Source of the DNA: DATFRY01 sp963764695
GTDB lineage: Bacteria; Myxococcota_A; Polyangia; Haliangiales; Haliangiaceae
Assembly (NCBI GenBank): GCA_963764695.1
Contig: CAVXTW010000002.1
Coordinates: forward strand, 62,001-126,000
Reading direction: 5' to 3'
Length of the DNA stretch: 64,000 nucleotides
Shown: piece by piece, positions 60,876 through 64,000 of the stretch
How the letters are laid out: each line of letters opens with the position of its first letter
Position numbering within the stretch: the stretch's first letter is position 1
Position numbers and translations under genes: made by a program
The notes under the pieces: generated by a model
What the model was told of the DNA's origin: nothing
Database searches by the model: none
What the model saw: only the letters and a program-made list of their open reading frames with translations

Positions 60876-62114
60876 ATGGTGACGGGCATCCGGGATCCCT
60901 GGGGCGGCCCGATGACCGTCCGGGATCTCGATGACACGCCGGACGACGGGAACCGGTACGAGGTCATCGACGGCGAGCTGCACGTGACGCCGTGGCCGGA
61001 CACCAGCCACGCGTGGGCAGTCTCGCAGCTCGTTTTTACTGTGGCGCGGCACGTCGCGGCCGAGGAAACCGGTGAGGTATTCGCCGCCGGCCTGAAGGTG
61101 GTGCTGGACGAGCTCACTGGTGTCGGGCCCGACCTGGTCTACATCGCCAGGGAGCAGTCCGACGACGGGCTGCGGCGCGACGGCTTCTACGGACCGCCGG
61201 CGCTGGTCGTGGAGGTCCTGTCCGCGAACCCCAGCCTCGACACCGAGGTCAAGCTTGCGAAATATGCGCGCGCTGGCATCGCCCACTACTGGATCGTCGA
61301 CCCGGACGCGCGGACGCTCCTCGAATATGGCCTCGCGGGAGACAAGTACGAGCCGCGCGGCCAGCATCGCGGCGACGAAACGTTTCGCCCCGCGCTGTTC
61401 CCAGGGCTGGAGATCCAGCTGGGCCAGCTCTGGTTCGACCTCGGTCGAGAAGTCCAATCATCGGACGCAACGCCACCGTCGCCGGTCCGACATGAGTCTT
61501 CGTGGCCGATGGCGACAAAGAAGCGAGGTGGTACCCTGACGAACATGGTGACGGGCATCCGGGATCCCTGGGGCGGCCCGCTGACGCACCGGGATCTCGA
61601 TGACGCCCCGGACGACGGGAACCAGTACGAGGTCATCGACGGGAAGCTCTACGTGAGCCCGTTCCCGAAGATAGGTCACCAGCGGGCGGTCACCCAGCTC
61701 GTCGCCATCCTGGTTCAGCACGTCATGGAAGAAGACGCCGGCGAGGTCTTCACGTCGGGCACGAAGGTGGTGCTCGACGAGTACACAGGCGTCGGCCCCG
61801 ATGTGGTTTTCATCTCCAACGCCCATCTCGAGGAGATGCGCGACGACGGCTACTATGGACCCCCCGCGCTGGTCGTGGAGGTGCTGTCCTCGAAGCCGAG
61901 CCTGGACACGAAGGTGAAGCGTGCGAAGTACGCGCGCGCCGGCATTCGCTACTACTGGATCGTCAACCCGGCCACGAAGACGCTGTGCGAGTACCGCCTC
62001 GAGGGCGACGACTACAGGCTCGTCGTTCAGCATCAAGTCGACGAGGAGTTTCACCCCGAGCTGTTTCCGCGCCTGGCGATCCCCCTCGACCGCCTCTTCG
62101 ATCCGCGGCGCTAG
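60876..62114 (+). CDS. Tandem double Uma2-family restriction-fold protein
   Basis: 412 residues from the ATG at 60876 (an earlier in-frame ATG at 60840 is possible). Two Uma2 domains follow one another. Each has the family core: DDGNRYEVIDGELHV or DDGNQYEVIDGKLYV, then GVGPDLVYI or GVGPDVVFI, ALVVEVLS followed by PSLDT, and AGIAHYWIVDPD or AGIRYYWIVNPA. The PD...E-V-x-S pattern is that of the PD-(D/E)XK fold. Single-domain Uma2 proteins are usually about 190 residues. The linker (61443-61544) is the former 3' end and upstream region of the gene translated through. It lies between the two carboxylase genes, on the opposite strand, with its stop directly abutting the biotin carboxylase stop. 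Confidence 0.87.
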   Translation: MVTGIRDPWGGPMTVRDLDDTPDDGNRYEVIDGELHVTPWPDTSHAWAVSQLVFTVARHVAAEETGEVFAAGLKVVLDELTGVGPDLVYIAREQSDDGLRRDGFYGPPALVVEVLSANPSLDTEVKLAKYARAGIAHYWIVDPDARTLLEYGLAGDKYEPRGQHRGDETFRPALFPGLEIQLGQLWFDLGREVQSSDATPPSPVRHESSWPMATKKRGGTLTNMVTGIRDPWGGPLTHRDLDDAPDDGNQYEVIDGKLYVSPFPKIGHQRAVTQLVAILVQHVMEEDAGEVFTSGTKVVLDEYTGVGPDVVFISNAHLEEMRDDGYYGPPALVVEVLSSKPSLDTKVKRAKYARAGIRYYWIVNPATKTLCEYRLEGDDYRLVVQHQVDEEFHPELFPRLAIPLDRLFDPRR

Positions 62115-63467
<1,353 letters not shown>

Positions 63468-63542
63468 GGGAGCGGATACTAACCGCGACCAGGCGGGGAC
63501 GCGAGGCTCGCGTTCCGCCGCCTTCGCTGTTAAATACGGGCC

Positions 63543-64000
63543 ATGTCCGCCGACCTCGTGGTTCGCAGCCGGCGCGTCGTCGTCGACGGCGCCGTGCGGC
63601 CGGCCGCCATCCACATCGAGGCAGGCGTCATCGCCGATGTCTCGGAATGGAGCGAGCTGCCGCCGGGCGCGCCGCTCCACGACGCCGGCGACCTGGTCGT
63701 CTCGCCGGGTCTGGTCGACAGCCACGTGCATGTCAACGAGCCGGGCCGCACCGAGTGGGAGGGCTTCGCCAGCGCCACGCGGGCCGCGGCGGCCGGTGGC
63801 GTCACCGCCATCGTCGACATGCCGCTCAACTCGATCCCGCCGACAACGACCGTGGCGGGCCTGGAAGCCAAGCAGGCCGCCGCGGCCGGCAAGTGCTGGG
63901 TCGACGTCGGCTTTCACGGCGGCGTGGTGCCGGGCAACCTGGCCGACCTGGAGCCGCTTTGCCGCGCCGGCGTGCTGGGCTTCAAGTGCTTCCTGCTCCC
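63543..64000 (+). CDS. allB: Allantoinase, N-terminal part (cut by window edge)
   Basis: 152 residues are visible. The amidohydrolase metal motif is H61 and H63 (DSHVHVNEPG), and the lysine to be carboxylated is K148 in LGFKCF. DMPLNSIPPTTTVAGLEAK is diagnostic for allantoinase as opposed to dihydroorotase. The enzyme opens the hydantoin ring of allantoin to allantoate in purine catabolism. A TTAAAT hexamer at 63530-63535 lies seven bases before the ATG. The molybdenum hydroxylase at 38-42 kb, if a xanthine dehydrogenase, would act earlier in the same pathway. Confidence 0.88.
   Translation, partial: MSADLVVRSRRVVVDGAVRPAAIHIEAGVIADVSEWSELPPGAPLHDAGDLVVSPGLVDSHVHVNEPGRTEWEGFASATRAAAAGGVTAIVDMPLNSIPPTTTVAGLEAKQAAAAGKCWVDVGFHGGVVPGNLADLEPLCRAGVLGFKCFLL

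Larger units (their letters stand above)
60801..62114. repeat. Tandem 669-bp duplication containing Uma2 units
   Basis: The stretch starting near 60801 recurs exactly 669 bases later (for example GCCGGTCCGACATG at 60812 and 61481, and AACATGGTGACGGGCATC in both copies). The repeat includes the upstream noncoding segment as well as the coding unit. The first unit's stop codon has changed to GGT (61443-61445), so both units are now one frame. The copies have diverged moderately at the protein level. Confidence 0.85.

Overview
This 64 kb window is GC-rich chromosomal DNA, roughly 70 % GC by eye (not counted), with dense gene packing and many GTG starts. It most likely comes from a Myxococcota (deltaproteobacterial) genome. 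The pointers are Ser/Thr kinases with C-terminal PEGA modules, an FHA-containing sigma-54 activator, many lipoproteins with Asp/Ala/Gly-rich linkers after the lipobox, a trypsin-like protease with a MYXO-CTERM-like tail, and a GldA/F/G-type ABC operon with a DUF4340 protein. No rRNA, tRNA, CRISPR array, transposase or phage gene was found. No stretch longer than about 270 bases lacks a gene or gene remnant.

Layout. 1-2.8 kb: end of an HD hydrolase, a small protein with a double-glycine leader, an EVE-domain protein, a YiiX-like papain-fold hydrolase and Fe superoxide dismutase. 2.8-6.1 kb: a leftward operon of cysteine synthase, a YeiH-type exporter and a Bcr/CflA-type MFS pump. 6.2-9.7 kb: M28 peptidase, membrane-anchored PD-(D/E)XK-like protein, a 49-bp inverted repeat and an all-alpha protein of unknown function. 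9.8-16.8 kb: a five-gene operon (ABC ATPase, ABC-2 permease, GldG-like protein, DUF4340 protein, DegP/HtrA protease). 17-26 kb: a signalling cluster of two kinases, an FHA/sigma-54 activator, two further secreted or anchored partners and a Cys-rich lipoprotein. 26-35 kb: two CPA2 antiporters with different cytoplasmic regulatory tails, around an amidohydrolase, a lysyl-oxidase-like lipoprotein and a trypsin-like protease. 35-38 kb: radical SAM protein, aldo/keto reductase and SDR. 38-43 kb: a molybdenum hydroxylase operon (L-S-M order) coupled to an unknown membrane protein, then MarR. 43-48.8 kb: CGNR regulator divergent from a glycolipid-binding protein, then PRPP synthetase coupled to NAD synthetase, and a flippase-like membrane protein. 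48.8-56.4 kb: a lipoprotein array containing two paralogue families, partly decayed. 56.4-64 kb: FadL porin, GST, a carboxyltransferase-BCCP fusion and biotin carboxylase separated by a tandem-duplicated Uma2 gene, and the start of allantoinase.

Two themes run across the window. First, conserved genes are repeatedly broken by single-base frame changes: one kinase, NAD synthetase three times with net restoration, and the carboxyltransferase twice. At least three lipoprotein copies carry many such changes. This is either consensus error in the assembly or real decay, and it decides how many of these genes are functional. Second, several start codons have a TANNNT or near-TATAAT hexamer 6-9 bases upstream and no Shine-Dalgarno sequence, which suggests leaderless transcripts. 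That pattern was used to choose some starts.
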